DNA of 64,000 nt from Corynebacterium genitalium ATCC 33030 (GCF_000143825.1 NZ_CM000961.1:1199448-1263447), one strand, 5' to 3'. Positions 8,585-18,580 are shown, counted from the stretch's first letter. Notes: a model not told the origin generated them from the sequence alone. Numbers and translations: made by a program.

Positions 8585-8617
8585 TTGTCGCAGGTCACAG
8601 TGGGAGTATTGTGTGAC
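8585..8617 (+). promoter_or_regulatory. Promoter of first acyl-CoA synthetase with dyad
   Basis: TTGTCG (8585-8590) and TATTGT (8607-8612) are spaced 16 bp, and the start would be at or next to ATG 8619. GTCACA (8594-8599) and TGTGAC (8612-8617) form a 6-bp dyad that brackets the -10 box, a possible repressor site. The half-site order is opposite to the GlxR/CRP consensus. Confidence 0.45.
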
Positions 8618-8618
8618 T

Positions 8619-10472
8619 ATGACTTCTCCCGAGACCAAAATCTACAGCACCCCGGCGGGGTTCGAACTCGCGCCGGACGACAACTGCCTCACCCTGGCCG
8701 TCAAGACCATTGAGAAGCGCCCGAGCGCGCCGATCTTCTCCCGCCCCTCCGGGCATGACTGGGAGGAAGTGAGCGGAAAAGAGTTCATCGCTCAGTTCCG
8801 CGCAGTGGCGAAGGGCCTGGTGGCGAACGGCGTTGAGCAGGGTGACCGCGTGGTCCTCATGGCAGACTCCAGCTACGAATGGGCGCTGATGGACTTCGCC
8901 ATCATGGCGGCCGGAGCGGTGAGTGTTCCGGTGTACCCGTCGTCGTCGGCAAGCCAGGTGCAGTGGATTGTCGAGGACTCGGGCGCGAAAATCGTAGTCT
9001 GCGACACGGAAGCGAACCGTGCGCTGTACAACAACCTCGTGCTGCGTGAAGACGGTACGGCCCCGCTGGTCGATTCTCCGACGCAGCTGAAGCGCTCGCT
9101 TGCCTTCGCTACCGGCGGTGTGGGCCTGCTCGTGGAGGACGGCCGCGGCATCGGCGATGACGTCATCGACGAGCGCATTGCCAACATCTCCCACGACGAC
9201 CTGATGTCCATCGTGTACACCTCGGGCACCACCGGCCGCCCGAAGGGCTGCCTGCTGACCCACCTGGTGTGGGCATCCCAGGCAATGGCCCTGCTGCACA
9301 ATCCGATCGGCTCCGGACTGGCCGCGAAGCCGGGCACCCGCTACGTGACCATCCTCCCGCTGGCGCACGTTCTCGCGCGTGCCGTGCACCTTGCCGCCAC
9401 CATCGGCGGTGCCCACCAGACACACTGGTCTGACACCCGCACCATTCCGATGGCGCTGCAGCGGTTCGAGCCGTACATGATTCTCGCTGTCCCGCGCGTG
9501 TACGAAAAAGTCCGCGATGGCGCGTACAACAAGGCGGCGGATTCCTCGCCGATCGCCGCTCGTCTCTTCCTGCAGGCGGAAAAGGCTGCGATCGCATACT
9601 CCAAGGCCATGGACACCCCCGAGGGGCCGTCCAAGCTGCAGGAGGCGAAGCACAAGGTCTTTGACAAGCTCGTGTACAAGAAGCTGCGCGACGCTGTCGG
9701 CGGCAAGGCCGTGATCACCATTTCCGGCGGCTCCGCGATTTCTGCGCAGCTGCTGCACTTCTTCCGCGGCCTGGGCTTGACCATCTACGAAGGCTACGGC
9801 CTGACCGAGACCGCCGCTGCTGCGACGGTGAACAACCCGGAGCACATCCGTATTGGCACTGTGGGCCAGCCCAACAACGGCTACTCCGTCAAGATCAATG
9901 AAGACGGTGAGATCTGCTTCAAGGGTGACGGCGTGATCAAGGGCTACTGGAACAACCAGAAAGCCACCGACGAAGCGATTATCGATGGCTGGTTTGTCAC
10001 CGGTGACCTCGGCGAGATCGACGAAGACGGATACGTGAAGATCACCGGGCGCAAGAAGGACCTGATTGTCACCGCCGGCGGCAAGAACGTCTCCCCCGGA
10101 CCGATGGAGGATATCCTGCGTTCCCACCCGCTGATCTCCCAGGCGCTTGTGGTCGGCGACGGCAAGCCCTTCGTCGGTGTGCTGGTCACCCTCGACGACC
10201 AAGAGGTGGCGCGCTGGAAGAAGGAGCACAGCATCCCCGAGGACATGGAAATCGGCGAGCTGGTGAGGAAGAGTGCCGAGTTGCGCGCTGAAGTCCAGGA
10301 CGCCGTCAACGAGGTCAACCGCAGTGTTAGCCAGGCAGAGCAAATCAAGAAGTTCCGGATCCTCGACCAGGATCTGACCGAGGAGTCCGGCGAGATGACA
10401 GCCACGATGAAGATCAAGCGCAACGTCGTCTTCGAGCGGTACAAGAAGCAGATCGATAGACTTTACCGCTAA
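8619..10472 (+). CDS. Long-chain fatty acid-CoA ligase (FadD15-like), copy 1
   Basis: A 617-residue AMP-forming acyl-CoA synthetase that activates long-chain fatty acids with ATP and CoA. Motifs in order: P-loop-like YTSGTTGRPKG (about 198), the GYGLTET acyl-adenylate motif (about 391), GWFVTGDLG (about 455) and the hinge ITGRKKDLIVTAGGKNVSP with a final KIKRN lysine region. It fits the FadD15 branch of mycolata. ATG 8619 follows a -10 box by 6 bases, so the mRNA is probably leaderless. A close paralogue lies 94 bp downstream, separated by a perfect palindrome. Confidence 0.92.
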   Translation: MTSPETKIYSTPAGFELAPDDNCLTLAVKTIEKRPSAPIFSRPSGHDWEEVSGKEFIAQFRAVAKGLVANGVEQGDRVVLMADSSYEWALMDFAIMAAGAVSVPVYPSSSASQVQWIVEDSGAKIVVCDTEANRALYNNLVLREDGTAPLVDSPTQLKRSLAFATGGVGLLVEDGRGIGDDVIDERIANISHDDLMSIVYTSGTTGRPKGCLLTHLVWASQAMALLHNPIGSGLAAKPGTRYVTILPLAHVLARAVHLAATIGGAHQTHWSDTRTIPMALQRFEPYMILAVPRVYEKVRDGAYNKAADSSPIAARLFLQAEKAAIAYSKAMDTPEGPSKLQEAKHKVFDKLVYKKLRDAVGGKAVITISGGSAISAQLLHFFRGLGLTIYEGYGLTETAAAATVNNPEHIRIGTVGQPNNGYSVKINEDGEICFKGDGVIKGYWNNQKATDEAIIDGWFVTGDLGEIDEDGYVKITGRKKDLIVTAGGKNVSPGPMEDILRSHPLISQALVVGDGKPFVGVLVTLDDQEVARWKKEHSIPEDMEIGELVRKSAELRAEVQDAVNEVNRSVSQAEQIKKFRILDQDLTEESGEMTATMKIKRNVVFERYKKQIDRLYR

Positions 10473-10502
10473 AACTTCACACGGGGAACAGATTCCTGTT
10501 AT

Positions 10503-10534
10503 TTTGGCCACACAAAACTGTTTGTGTGGCCAAA
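10503..10534 (+). terminator. Perfect 14-bp inverted repeat between two fadD genes
   Basis: TTTGGCCACACAAA (10503-10516) and TTTGTGTGGCCAAA (10521-10534) pair perfectly around the loop ACTG. The stem is strong, but only CTTATGG follows, so it may be an attenuator or operator controlling copy 2 rather than a simple terminator. Confidence 0.6.
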
Positions 10535-10566
10535 CTTATGGCCTAGGAGTGCCAAAGGAGCTCCCC

Positions 10567-12363
10567 ATGACCTTGAAGACCTTCACTGTTGATGCCCCGT
10601 TCACCGTCGCCCCCGACGAAAACTGCTTTTCGGCATTAGTAGCTAATGCTGAGAAGCGGCCGGACATTGTCTTGTTCACCAAGCCCGAAGCCCACGAGTG
10701 GGTGGACGTGACCGCCGCCGAGTTCGTCGCGGAGGTCCGTGAAGCGGCCAAGGGTCTCATTGCTCTCGGTGCCCAGAAGGGCGACCGCATCGCGCTGCTC
10801 TCCGGCGCGCGCTACGAGTGGCCGGTCGCTGACTTCGCCATCATGGCCGCCGGGCTGACCACCGCAGCGATCTACCCGTCCAGTTCGCTCGAGCAGGTGC
10901 AGTGGATCGTCGAAGACTCCGGCGCGGTCATCGCCCTTGGCAAGACCCACGACCACGGTGTGCTCTTCGAGCACGTCACCAACTCTCATCTGCGCGAAAT
11001 CCTGCTTTTCGACGACGGCGGCATGGACAAGCTCAAAGAAGCCGGCCGCTCCGTTTCTGACGAGGAACTCGACGAGCGCATCGCGGGCATCTCCCACGAT
11101 GACATCGCCTCCCTCGTCTACACCTCCGGCACCACCGGCCGCGCCAAGGGGTGCATGATCACCCACCTAAACTGGATCTTCCAGGTCCGCGGTCTGTTGG
11201 CTCACCCGGCCGGCCAGGTAGCCCACCGCGGCAACAAGGTGGTCACTTACCTTCCGCTCGCGCACGTCATGGCGCGCTCGGTCCACCTCGCCGCCACCCT
11301 CGGCGAGACCACCCAGTCCCACTGGCAGGACGTGTCCACCATCGCGGCCGAGTTCCAGCGGGTCAAGCCCGATCTGGTTCTAGGCGTCCCGCGCGTGTAT
11401 GAGAAGGTGCGCGATGCTGCTCGTCGTAAAGCATCGGATGGCTCCGCGATCGGTGCGAAGATCTTCGCCGAGGCCGAAAAGACCGCCATCGCATACTCCG
11501 AATCGCTCGATGCGGGCGGGCCGTCACTGGGGCTCAAGCTCAAGCGCGCCGTCTTTGACAAGCTGGTCTACTCCAAGATCCGCGAGGCGCTCGGCGGCAA
11601 GATGGAATACGGCATCTCCGGCGGTTCCGCACTCGGCGTGCCGCTCGGCCACTTCTACCGCGGCGCTGGCCTGCCGGTGTACGAGGGCTACGGCCTGACC
11701 GAAACCTCCTCCGCCGCCGCCTTGAGCTTCGGCGACGACCGCAAGATCGGCTCCGTGGGCAAACCGATGATGGGCTACACGGCGAAAATCAGCGACGAGG
11801 GCGAGATCTGCTTCGCCGGCCCGGGCGTGTTCACCGGGTACTGGGGCAATGAGGAGGCCACGAAAGAAGCGCTTATCGACGGCTACTTTCACACCGGCGA
11901 CCTCGGCGAAATCGACGAGAAGGGAAACATTTCGATCACCGGCCGCAAGAAGGATCTGCTGGTCACGTCCGGCGGCAAGAACGTCGCCCCGCAGCCGCTC
12001 GAGGAACTGCTGCGCCAGGATCCGCTGATCTCCCAGGCAGTCGTCGTCGGGGACGGAAAGCCCTTCATCGGTGCGCTCATCGCGCTCGACGAGGACGCCC
12101 TGACATCCTGGAAGGAAGCCCGCGGCATCGACCCAGACGCCCCCACCTACAAGCTGGCGAAACGCAACGACCTGCGCATGGAAATCCAAGACGCCGTCAA
12201 CCGCACCAACCACGCTGTTTCGAAGGCTGAGGCGATCAAGAAATTCCGCATTCTCCCGCGCGATCTCACCGAAGCAGACGGCGAACTCACCCCGTCCCTG
12301 AAAGTCAAGCGTCCGGCCGTGTTGGAGAGCTTCGCGCACCAGATGCGGAAGCTCTACGGATAA
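10567..12363 (+). CDS. Long-chain fatty acid-CoA ligase (FadD15-like), copy 2
   Basis: A 598-residue paralogue of the preceding gene with the same motif order: YTSGTTGRAKG (about 184), GYGLTET, DGYFHTGDLG and ITGRKKDLLVTSGGKNVAP. Large blocks are identical to copy 1, yet the N-terminus and several loops differ, so this is an old tandem duplication with room for different chain-length preference. AAAGGAG ending 6 bases before ATG 10567 fixes the start. Expression may be separated from copy 1 by the hairpin at 10503-10534. A GCTTATCGACG copy lies at 11871-11881. Confidence 0.92.
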   Translation: MTLKTFTVDAPFTVAPDENCFSALVANAEKRPDIVLFTKPEAHEWVDVTAAEFVAEVREAAKGLIALGAQKGDRIALLSGARYEWPVADFAIMAAGLTTAAIYPSSSLEQVQWIVEDSGAVIALGKTHDHGVLFEHVTNSHLREILLFDDGGMDKLKEAGRSVSDEELDERIAGISHDDIASLVYTSGTTGRAKGCMITHLNWIFQVRGLLAHPAGQVAHRGNKVVTYLPLAHVMARSVHLAATLGETTQSHWQDVSTIAAEFQRVKPDLVLGVPRVYEKVRDAARRKASDGSAIGAKIFAEAEKTAIAYSESLDAGGPSLGLKLKRAVFDKLVYSKIREALGGKMEYGISGGSALGVPLGHFYRGAGLPVYEGYGLTETSSAAALSFGDDRKIGSVGKPMMGYTAKISDEGEICFAGPGVFTGYWGNEEATKEALIDGYFHTGDLGEIDEKGNISITGRKKDLLVTSGGKNVAPQPLEELLRQDPLISQAVVVGDGKPFIGALIALDEDALTSWKEARGIDPDAPTYKLAKRNDLRMEIQDAVNRTNHAVSKAEAIKKFRILPRDLTEADGELTPSLKVKRPAVLESFAHQMRKLYG

Positions 12364-12461
12364 CTTCTCGGCGTGCCGTACGGGTACCTGTGAACTTCTG
12401 GCATAGAGTCAACCACCGACACTGACGGTGTGTCAGCCAGGGAAGCCAGAAGGAGGCGAGT

Positions 12462-13130
12462 GTGCACCGGACTGCTGCGACGCTACGCCACCGCGAGCTC
12501 ACTCAAGAGGTCTACAATATCGGCGATGAAGTGGTCGAATACATCGAGCACATCGCCGAGGCGATCGCCGACTACGACGGCGAACTGACCGACGACTGCC
12601 TCGCCGAATTCGCCGAGATCGTCGACGACGCCCGCACCGATGCGCGCCGCGTGGTCGGTGAGCTGATCGGCCTGCGCCAGGCGCTCGTTTCCGGTGTGCG
12701 GGCGGGCTCTATCTCCGCCGCACTGCCGTTGGAGGAGCGCATCCCGGAGCCGGAAACTCTCGACGCCTCCGCGCTGTACGAGCTGTTCCCGCTCAGCTCG
12801 CCCGCCCCGGTCAAAGACATGTCTGAGGCGTGCACCCAGCGCACCGACCTGATCGTCCAGCACCTGGGTGAAGTCGTCGAGTACACCCTCGAGCAGACGG
12901 ACATGGTCGCCCAGAACCTCGCGGCGGTGTCCCTGCCGCAGCTTTACTTCCGTGTCGGTGAACTCGTTGAGTCTGCCGTCGACGGCTGGCTCGACTCCGT
13001 CGTGGCTGAGCACCCGGGTTTCACCCGTGCTATGCGCGGCTGTAACCCGCCGGCGTTCCTGGAGGAGCGCGCGCGTGTCGACGCCATCGTCGCCAAGGTC
13101 GCGGCGAAGCGTTCCCGCCGCGGCGCGTAG
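12462..13130 (+). CDS. Conserved hypothetical protein, mostly helical
   Basis: A 222-residue protein without a recognised domain, signal peptide or membrane helix. It is rich in Glu, Asp, Ala and Leu and looks entirely alpha-helical, with long amphipathic stretches (HRELTQEVYNIGDEVVEYIEHIAEAIADYD and TQRTDLIVQHLGEVVEYTLEQTDM regions). The C-terminus is basic (KVAAKRSRRGA). The ribosome binding site AAGGAGG ends 5 bases before GTG 12462, a strong start. A small hairpin (CTGAC/GTCAG, 12422-12436) lies upstream. It stands alone between the fadD pair and hemW. Function unknown. Confidence 0.75.
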   Translation: MHRTAATLRHRELTQEVYNIGDEVVEYIEHIAEAIADYDGELTDDCLAEFAEIVDDARTDARRVVGELIGLRQALVSGVRAGSISAALPLEERIPEPETLDASALYELFPLSSPAPVKDMSEACTQRTDLIVQHLGEVVEYTLEQTDMVAQNLAAVSLPQLYFRVGELVESAVDGWLDSVVAEHPGFTRAMRGCNPPAFLEERARVDAIVAKVAAKRSRRGA

Positions 13131-13172
13131 GCCCCACAGGGCGCGCGTAGGGCGCGCCGCGGTGCTAGGAGG

Positions 13173-13192
13173 CATCCCGAACTCAACCTCAC
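13173..13192 (+). repeat. Family A repeat, single arm
   Basis: The 20-mer CATCCCGAACTCAACCTCAC is identical to the reverse complement of 27970-27989, the right arm of the complete family A element at 27.9 kb. No partner arm is present here, so this is a solo or decayed copy. Confidence 0.7.
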
Positions 13193-13264
13193 TAACCTCA
13201 CTGGCCACATCGGCCTCACTGGCCCCGCCGGAACCGCCCATGGGCACCGTCCTGGCCCGCCTCC

Positions 13265-13348
13265 AGATATAGTTTGCATCCTTGTCGGGGAAGCTAAATC
13301 TGACCTGCGCTTTTAGAGCTTGAACCGGCAAGGATGCAAACGATATCT
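13265..13348. repeat. Family B palindromic element (84 bp)
   Basis: AGATATAGTTTGCATCCTTG (13265-13284) pairs with CAAGGATGCAAACGATATCT (13329-13348) with one mismatch. The interior holds a second imperfect stem around GCTAAA/TTTTAG and the core CTGACCTG. A related 86-bp copy in the other orientation lies at 63291-63376. It sits 24 bp before hemW. Confidence 0.75.
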
Positions 13349-13371
13349 TGGCGGGCTTTAGAGTTGACCCC

Positions 13372-14604
13372 ATGGCCAATTCTGATGGTTCTACTTCCAG
13401 CCGCGGCAGGGGCGCGAACGGTGTGCGCGTCTTAGAGGTGATGGGCGCGGACGGTGGGCGCGGCGCGGACAGGGACCACTCGAGCGGGTTCGGCGTGTAC
13501 GTCCACGTCCCGTTCTGTGCGACACGGTGCGGGTACTGCGACTTCAACACCTATACACCGTCGGAAACGGAGACTTCCTACGCGGCCTACCTGGACGCGT
13601 TGGAGCGTGAGTTGGAAATGGGCGCGGCCAGTACAGACCTCACCGGTGGGGTCGACACGGTCTTCATCGGCGGCGGCACGCCGTCGCTGCTAGGGGCGGA
13701 CGGGCTGGGCAGGATCCTGGACACTATCAAAAGAACCTTCGGGTTGAAACCGGATGCGGAGGTGACTACGGAGTCGAATCCGGAGTCGACAAGCCCGGAA
13801 TATTTCGAGGGTCTCAAAAGGGCGGGGTTCACGCGGGTGTCGTTGGGGATGCAGTCTGCAAGCACGCCGGTGCTGAAGATCCTGGACCGCCAGCACACCC
13901 CCGGCCGTGCTGTCGCCGCGGCAAAGGAGGCGCAACGGGCCGGGTTTGAACACGTCAATCTCGACCTGATCTACGGCACCCCGACAGAGACGGAAGATGA
14001 TGTGAAGAAGAGCCTCGACCACGTCCTCGACGCCGGGATGGATCACGTGTCCGCTTACTCGTTGATTGTGGAGGACGGCACCGCGATGGCCCGGAAGATC
14101 AACAAGGGCCAGCTGCCGGCCCCGGACGAGGATACCTACGCGGACCGCTACGAACTCATCGCCAGCACGCTGGAAGAAGCTGGGTTCGGCTGGTACGAGG
14201 TGTCCAACTGGGCCAAGCCGGGCGGAGAGTGCCAGCACAACTTGATCTATTGGCGCGGCGGGAACTGGTGGGGTGCCGGCCCGGGCGCGCATGGGTATGT
14301 CGGCCGGACGCGGTTCATGAACGTCAAGCGGCCGGAAACATACAACCAGAAACTGGCGACGGGTCAGCTGCCCATCGCCAGTGAGGAAACCATCACGGAT
14401 GCCGAGCACCACTTCGAGCAGATCATGCTCGGCCTCCGCCTCAAAGAGGGCATCCCGCGCAGCTGGATCCAGCCAGGCGCTGAAGCGGTGCTCCGCAAGC
14501 ACCGTGATGCCGGTCTTCTCACAACAGGTGAGCGCATTGCGGTCACGGATGAGGGCCGTTTGCTTGCCGACGGCATCGTCACCGACATCTTGGCCGCCGA
14601 GTAA
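13372..14604 (+). CDS. hemW: Radical SAM heme chaperone HemW (HemN-like)
   Basis: A 410-residue radical SAM protein. The 4Fe-4S motif CATRCGYC (Cys 49, 53, 56) sits in [19 protein letters not shown], followed by GGGTPS, the SLGMQS strand and the HemN C-terminal domain. HemW delivers heme to respiratory enzymes and is commonly mis-annotated as coproporphyrinogen III oxidase. The N-terminal 40 residues are Gly/Arg/Ser rich and poorly conserved; ATG 13441 with AGAGGTG nearby is an alternative start that would remove 23 residues. It lies directly upstream of hrcA, as in other corynebacteria. Confidence 0.9.
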   Translation: MANSDGSTSSRGRGANGVRVLEVMGADGGRGADRDHSSGFGVYVHVPFCATRCGYCDFNTYTPSETETSYAAYLDALERELEMGAASTDLTGGVDTVFIGGGTPSLLGADGLGRILDTIKRTFGLKPDAEVTTESNPESTSPEYFEGLKRAGFTRVSLGMQSASTPVLKILDRQHTPGRAVAAAKEAQRAGFEHVNLDLIYGTPTETEDDVKKSLDHVLDAGMDHVSAYSLIVEDGTAMARKINKGQLPAPDEDTYADRYELIASTLEEAGFGWYEVSNWAKPGGECQHNLIYWRGGNWWGAGPGAHGYVGRTRFMNVKRPETYNQKLATGQLPIASEETITDAEHHFEQIMLGLRLKEGIPRSWIQPGAEAVLRKHRDAGLLTTGERIAVTDEGRLLADGIVTDILAAE

Positions 14605-14622
14605 GTCAGCGCTACACTCGGT

Positions 14623-14649
14623 TTAGCAGTCAACAAAGGAGAGTGCTAA
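14623..14649 (+). promoter_or_regulatory. CIRCE operator of hrcA-dnaJ
   Basis: TTAGCAGTC (14623-14631), nine bases, then GAGTGCTAA (14641-14649). The consensus is TTAGCACTC-N9-GAGTGCTAA, so only one base of the left arm differs. The element covers the ribosome binding site AAAGGAG (14636-14642) and ends 2 bases before ATG 14652, so bound HrcA would block its own transcription. TACACT at 14613-14618 is a likely -10. Confidence 0.92.
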
Positions 14650-14651
14650 AC

Positions 14652-15665
14652 ATGGCGGGTCCCGCACGCGACCGTAGACAGGCGGTGCTGCGCGCGATCG
14701 TCGCGGACTACATCGCGTCGCAGGAGCCGGTCGGGTCGAAGACCCTGGTGGAGCGGCACAAACTGAACGTCAGTTCCGCCACGATCCGCAACGACATGGC
14801 GGTGCTGGAGGCGGAGGGCTTCATCGCCCAGCCGCACGCGAGCTCGGGGCGTGTACCCACGGAGAAGGGCTACCGCGCCTTCGTCGATGCCATTAACGAC
14901 GTCAAGCCCCTCTCGCTGCCGGAGCGCCGCGCGATCTCCGACTTCCTCGAGTCCTCTGTGGACTTGGAGGACATCATGCGCCGTTCGGCCCACCTGCTCG
15001 CGCAGCTGACCCGCCAAGCGGCTGTGGTGCAGCTGCCGACCCTCAGTGTCTCCCGAGTGAAGCACTGCGAGGTCGTGGCACTCACCCCCACGAGGTTGCT
15101 GCTCGTGCTCATTACTGACACCGGCCGCGTGGACCAGCGCAACGTCGAGCTCGCCGGTCCGATCAGTGATGAGGAGACCGCGCAGCTGCGGGATCTACTC
15201 AACCGCGTCTTGGAGGGCAAGACGATGTCGGATGCGTCGACTGCCCTGGCGACGATTGCCCAAGACGCCCCGGATCATGTGACCAGGGCGATTGCTGTGG
15301 TGATTGATACGCTCGTCGAAAAGCCAAGCGACCGTGTGCTTATCGCAGGCGCAGCGAACCTTGTCCCGATGACCACGGATCTGCTTAGCGTGGTCGAGGC
15401 ACTCGAGGAGCAGGTTGTCGTGCTCAAGCTACTGGCAAACCTGCCTGAGCTGGGCAATGTGTCGGTGGTGATCGGGCAGGAGAATGAGGATGAGGAGCTG
15501 AGCAAGGCCAGCATCGTGACCACGGGTTACGGTGCGGCGGGCGAGACGCTGGGTGGTCTGGGGGTCCTCGGCCCGACGTACATGGACTACCCCGGTACGA
15601 TTCAAAAGGTTGCGGCGGTGGCGCAGTACATTAGCCACATTCTCGCCGGAGAGGAAAGGATTTAG
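14652..15665 (+). CDS. hrcA: Heat-inducible repressor HrcA
   Basis: A 337-residue repressor of class I heat-shock genes that binds CIRCE and is kept active by GroE. The N-terminal winged helix includes ELNV-type recognition [19 protein letters not shown] and the [14 protein letters not shown] motif after it. The dimerisation domain fills the rest and length is normal. ATG 14652 is set by AAAGGAG nine bases upstream. The gene is followed 4 bases later by dnaJ, forming the usual hrcA-dnaJ operon, and has its own CIRCE site for autoregulation. Confidence 0.96.
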   Translation: MAGPARDRRQAVLRAIVADYIASQEPVGSKTLVERHKLNVSSATIRNDMAVLEAEGFIAQPHASSGRVPTEKGYRAFVDAINDVKPLSLPERRAISDFLESSVDLEDIMRRSAHLLAQLTRQAAVVQLPTLSVSRVKHCEVVALTPTRLLLVLITDTGRVDQRNVELAGPISDEETAQLRDLLNRVLEGKTMSDASTALATIAQDAPDHVTRAIAVVIDTLVEKPSDRVLIAGAANLVPMTTDLLSVVEALEEQVVVLKLLANLPELGNVSVVIGQENEDEELSKASIVTTGYGAAGETLGGLGVLGPTYMDYPGTIQKVAAVAQYISHILAGEERI

Positions 15666-16796
15666 ATGGCCCGCGATTACTACGGCATCCTCGGGGTTGA
15701 CCAGAACGCGTCGGATGCGGAGATCAAGAAAGCTTATCGACGTCTCGCACGCAAGTACCACCCCGACGTGAACGACACGGATGAAGCCGCGGAGAAGTTC
15801 CGCGAAATCTCCGTGGCGCAGGAGGTGCTGCTGGATCCGCAGAAGCGGGCGATCGTCGACCGTGGCGGGGACCCGATGGAGCAGGGGGCCGCCGCGCCGG
15901 GCGGTGGCGGCTTCGGCTTCGGTGACATTTTCGAGGCGTTCTTCGGTGACGCTGGCGCAGGCGGCGGCCGCGGCCCGCGCTCGCGCGTTCAGCCCGGAAA
16001 CGACGCACTGTTGCGCACCAGCATTTCGCTGGCGGAGGCGTACTCCGGAACCCGCAAGGACGTCACCGTCGACACCGCAGTGGTGTGCGAGCACTGCCGC
16101 GGCACTGGATCCGAGTCTGAATCCAAGCCCGTCACCTGTGATAACTGTGGCGGGCAAGGCCAGGTTCAGCAGGTGCAGCAGTCCTTCCTGGGCAACATCA
16201 TGACAACATCGAGCTGCCCTAAGTGCCAGGGCTTCGGCGAGATCATCACCGACCCGTGCCAGAAGTGCGGCGGTCAGGGGCGCGTGCGTTCCCGCCGCGA
16301 CATCACGGTGAACATTCCGGCTGGCATTGTCTCCGGAATGCGCATCCGCATGGCGGGCCAGGGCGAGGTCGGCCACGGCGGCGGCGCTGCCGGCGACCTG
16401 TACGTGGAGGTCACCACCGAGGACCACCCGGTGTTCGTCCGCGACGGGGAGAACCTGCACTTGAAGGTCTCGATGCCGATGTACGACGCCGCTTTGGGCA
16501 CGAGCCTCGAGGTCGAGGATCTCGCCGGCGAGACCACCACGATCGAGATCCCGGCAGGCACGCAGCCGAATGAGCAGATCGTCCTCGAGGGCGAGGGCAT
16601 GCCGCGTCTGCGCGCCGAGGGCGCAGGCGACATGATCGCCCACGTTCAGGTCGTCGTGCCGGAGACGCTGACCAAGGACGAGCGTCGCGCGCTCGAGGAC
16701 CTGCGCGACGGGTGCAAGGAATCCGCCCACGTCCAAGAAGAAGCTCCCGGCGAGGAGAGCTTCTTCGGCCGGCTCCGGGACCGTTTCCGCCGCTAA
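15666..16796 (+). CDS. dnaJ: Chaperone protein DnaJ
   Basis: A 376-residue type I J-protein that stimulates the DnaK ATPase and binds unfolded proteins. The J domain (1-70) has KYHPD with the HPD triad. A Gly/Phe region ([23 protein letters not shown]) follows, then four zinc repeats [24 protein letters not shown] and CQKCGGQG between about 145 and 210, and the two client-binding barrels. Because it pairs with hrcA rather than dnaK, it is the DnaJ2-type copy of actinobacteria. Expression should be heat induced through the CIRCE element. Confidence 0.97.
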   Translation: MARDYYGILGVDQNASDAEIKKAYRRLARKYHPDVNDTDEAAEKFREISVAQEVLLDPQKRAIVDRGGDPMEQGAAAPGGGGFGFGDIFEAFFGDAGAGGGRGPRSRVQPGNDALLRTSISLAEAYSGTRKDVTVDTAVVCEHCRGTGSESESKPVTCDNCGGQGQVQQVQQSFLGNIMTTSSCPKCQGFGEIITDPCQKCGGQGRVRSRRDITVNIPAGIVSGMRIRMAGQGEVGHGGGAAGDLYVEVTTEDHPVFVRDGENLHLKVSMPMYDAALGTSLEVEDLAGETTTIEIPAGTQPNEQIVLEGEGMPRLRAEGAGDMIAHVQVVVPETLTKDERRALEDLRDGCKESAHVQEEAPGEESFFGRLRDRFRR

Positions 16797-16800
16797 AGTC

Positions 16801-17508
16801 ATGAGCTTGCCGTACTTTCTCTGCGACGACCCGGCCGCGGGCCGCCTCGACGGCCCAGAAGGACGCCACGCCGTCACGGTCAAACGCATTGAACCCGGCG
16901 AGCACATCATGCTTATCGACGGCTCCGGCCGCACCGCCGAAATCTCCGTCACCGAGATCACTGGCAAGGATTCTCTGGTGGGAGAGGTCGTGCGCGTGGA
17001 CGACGTTCCACAGCCGCGGCCGCGGGTGACGGTGGTGCAGGCCATTCCGAAATCGGAACGCGCCGAACTCGCCGTCGATCTGGCCGTCCAGGGTGGAGCA
17101 GACGAGATCATCCCGTGGATCTCCCACCGCACCATCGCACGGTGGCAGGGCCCGAAGGTGGCCAAGAACGTAGAGAAGTGGCAGGCCACTGCCCGGGAGG
17201 CGGCCAAGCAGTCCCGCCGCGCCTGGGTGCCGGAGGTCCGTGAGCCGGTGACCACGAACCAGCTCGCGGAACTCGTACGCGGCCACGCCGCCTACGTCCT
17301 GCACGAAGATGCATCCACCAGCATCAAAGACATAGACCTTGACGTCGACCACCTGTATCTCATTGTCGGTCCTGAAGGCGGGATCGGGCAGAAGGAACTT
17401 GCGGGGATCCCTGCGGCGTCGATAAGCATGGGGCCGGAAGTACTGCGCACCGCGAGTGCCGCGCTGGCCGCGTTGAGCGCGATCGGTGCGTTGACGCACC
17501 GCTGGTAG
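16801..17508 (+). CDS. rsmE: 16S rRNA m3U1498 methyltransferase
   Basis: A 235-residue SPOUT-class enzyme that methylates N3 of U1498 in 16S rRNA. The N-terminal PUA-like part (YFLCDDPAAGRLDGPEGRHAVTVKRIEPGE) is followed by the knot region with LIVGPEGGIGQKEL and SMGPEVLRTASAALAAL, the SAM-binding loops. It starts 4 bases after dnaJ and ends one base before phoH begins, so it belongs to the same operon of rRNA and ribosome quality genes. Confidence 0.95.
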   Translation: MSLPYFLCDDPAAGRLDGPEGRHAVTVKRIEPGEHIMLIDGSGRTAEISVTEITGKDSLVGEVVRVDDVPQPRPRVTVVQAIPKSERAELAVDLAVQGGADEIIPWISHRTIARWQGPKVAKNVEKWQATAREAAKQSRRAWVPEVREPVTTNQLAELVRGHAAYVLHEDASTSIKDIDLDVDHLYLIVGPEGGIGQKELAGIPAASISMGPEVLRTASAALAALSAIGALTHRW

Positions 17509-17518
17509 TGTGAACCGC

Positions 17519-18580
17519 ATGGCAGAACTGGTCACACGCTCGCACGAGCTCGACCCTGAACACGCCCAGGCGATCTTGGGCGTTAATGATGAGAACCTGC
17601 GCACCCTCAACGACCTGCTTGGTGCGGACGTTTTCGCGCGCGGCACGAACGTCACGCTGCGCGGGCCGGTCGAGGATGTCGCCTACGCTGCCCGCGTGTT
17701 GGATGAGGTGGAGGCGATGGCGCGCCGCGGCATCGTCATCACAGCCGACGCGGTGACGCACGCAGTGGACATCATGGCCTCGGATGCGCCGGAGTCCGTC
17801 GCCGACATTCTCGGCCAGGAGATCATCGCCCGGCGAGGCAAGGTGATTCGCCCTAAGACCGCAGGTCAGCGCGAGTACGTCGATGCGATCGACGAGAACA
17901 CGATCGTGTTCGGAATCGGCCCCGCTGGTTCCGGTAAGACCTACCTGGCGGTGGCGAAGGCAGTGCAGGCGCTGCAATCCAAGCAGGTCAAACGCATCAT
18001 CCTCACCCGCCCCGCTGTGGAGGCAGGGGAGAAGCTGGGCTTTTTGCCTGGCACCCTGAACGACAAAATCGACCCGTACCTGCGGCCGCTGTACGACGCG
18101 TTGCGCGACATGCTCGACCCCGAGATGATCCCGAAACTCATGGAAGCCGGCATCATCGAGGTCGCCCCGCTTGCGTACATGCGCGGACGCACGCTCAACG
18201 ACGCTTTTGTCATCCTCGACGAGGCGCAAAACACCACCCCTGCCCAGATGAAAATGTTCCTCACCCGCTTGGGCTTCGGGTCCAAAATGGTGGTCACCGG
18301 CGACATCTCGCAGGTGGATCTACCCCGCGGTGTTGTCTCCGGCCTGCGGGTTGTGCGCCAGATCCTCCGCGGGATCAAAGAGATCCACTTCCAGGAGTTC
18401 GGCGCCAACGACGTGGTGCGCCACCAGCTGGTCGGGCGCATCGTCGCCGCCTACGACTCGTACGACGCTGAGCGCGCTAAGCGCTGGGATGCCGAGGCTG
18501 CAGCACCCGCCGGGCCGACTGGCAAGCATGCTGCTGCCGCCTCGCCGGGGCCGCGGCAGGAGAAGGAGGAAAAGGAATGA
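17519..18580 (+). CDS. phoH: PhoH-family ATPase
   Basis: About 353 residues; Walker [16 protein letters not shown] (near residue 140) and Walker [20 protein letters not shown] match the PhoH core, with [13 protein letters not shown] as the third motif. The N-terminal domain is the usual phoH/KH-like extension of actinobacteria. PhoH-YbeY pairs act in RNA processing and ribosome maturation, and here the genes overlap by 4 bases. GTG 17510 is an alternative start adding three residues; neither has a clear ribosome binding site. The tail is Ala/Lys/Glu rich. Confidence 0.93.
   Translation: MAELVTRSHELDPEHAQAILGVNDENLRTLNDLLGADVFARGTNVTLRGPVEDVAYAARVLDEVEAMARRGIVITADAVTHAVDIMASDAPESVADILGQEIIARRGKVIRPKTAGQREYVDAIDENTIVFGIGPAGSGKTYLAVAKAVQALQSKQVKRIILTRPAVEAGEKLGFLPGTLNDKIDPYLRPLYDALRDMLDPEMIPKLMEAGIIEVAPLAYMRGRTLNDAFVILDEAQNTTPAQMKMFLTRLGFGSKMVVTGDISQVDLPRGVVSGLRVVRQILRGIKEIHFQEFGANDVVRHQLVGRIVAAYDSYDAERAKRWDAEAAAPAGPTGKHAAAASPGPRQEKEEKE

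Noticed and set aside
8594..8617. GlxR/CRP binding site at the fadD promoter
   Set aside because: The dyad is GTCACA...TGTGAC, the reverse order of the TGTGA...TCACA consensus, with wrong spacing.
8595..10511. Long minus-strand frame opposite the first acyl-CoA synthetase
   Set aside because: Antisense shadow; residue composition is random and the plus-strand frame carries all ligase motifs.
13348..13371. Riboswitch before hemW
   Set aside because: The structure is explained by the family B palindrome, which also occurs in an unrelated place.
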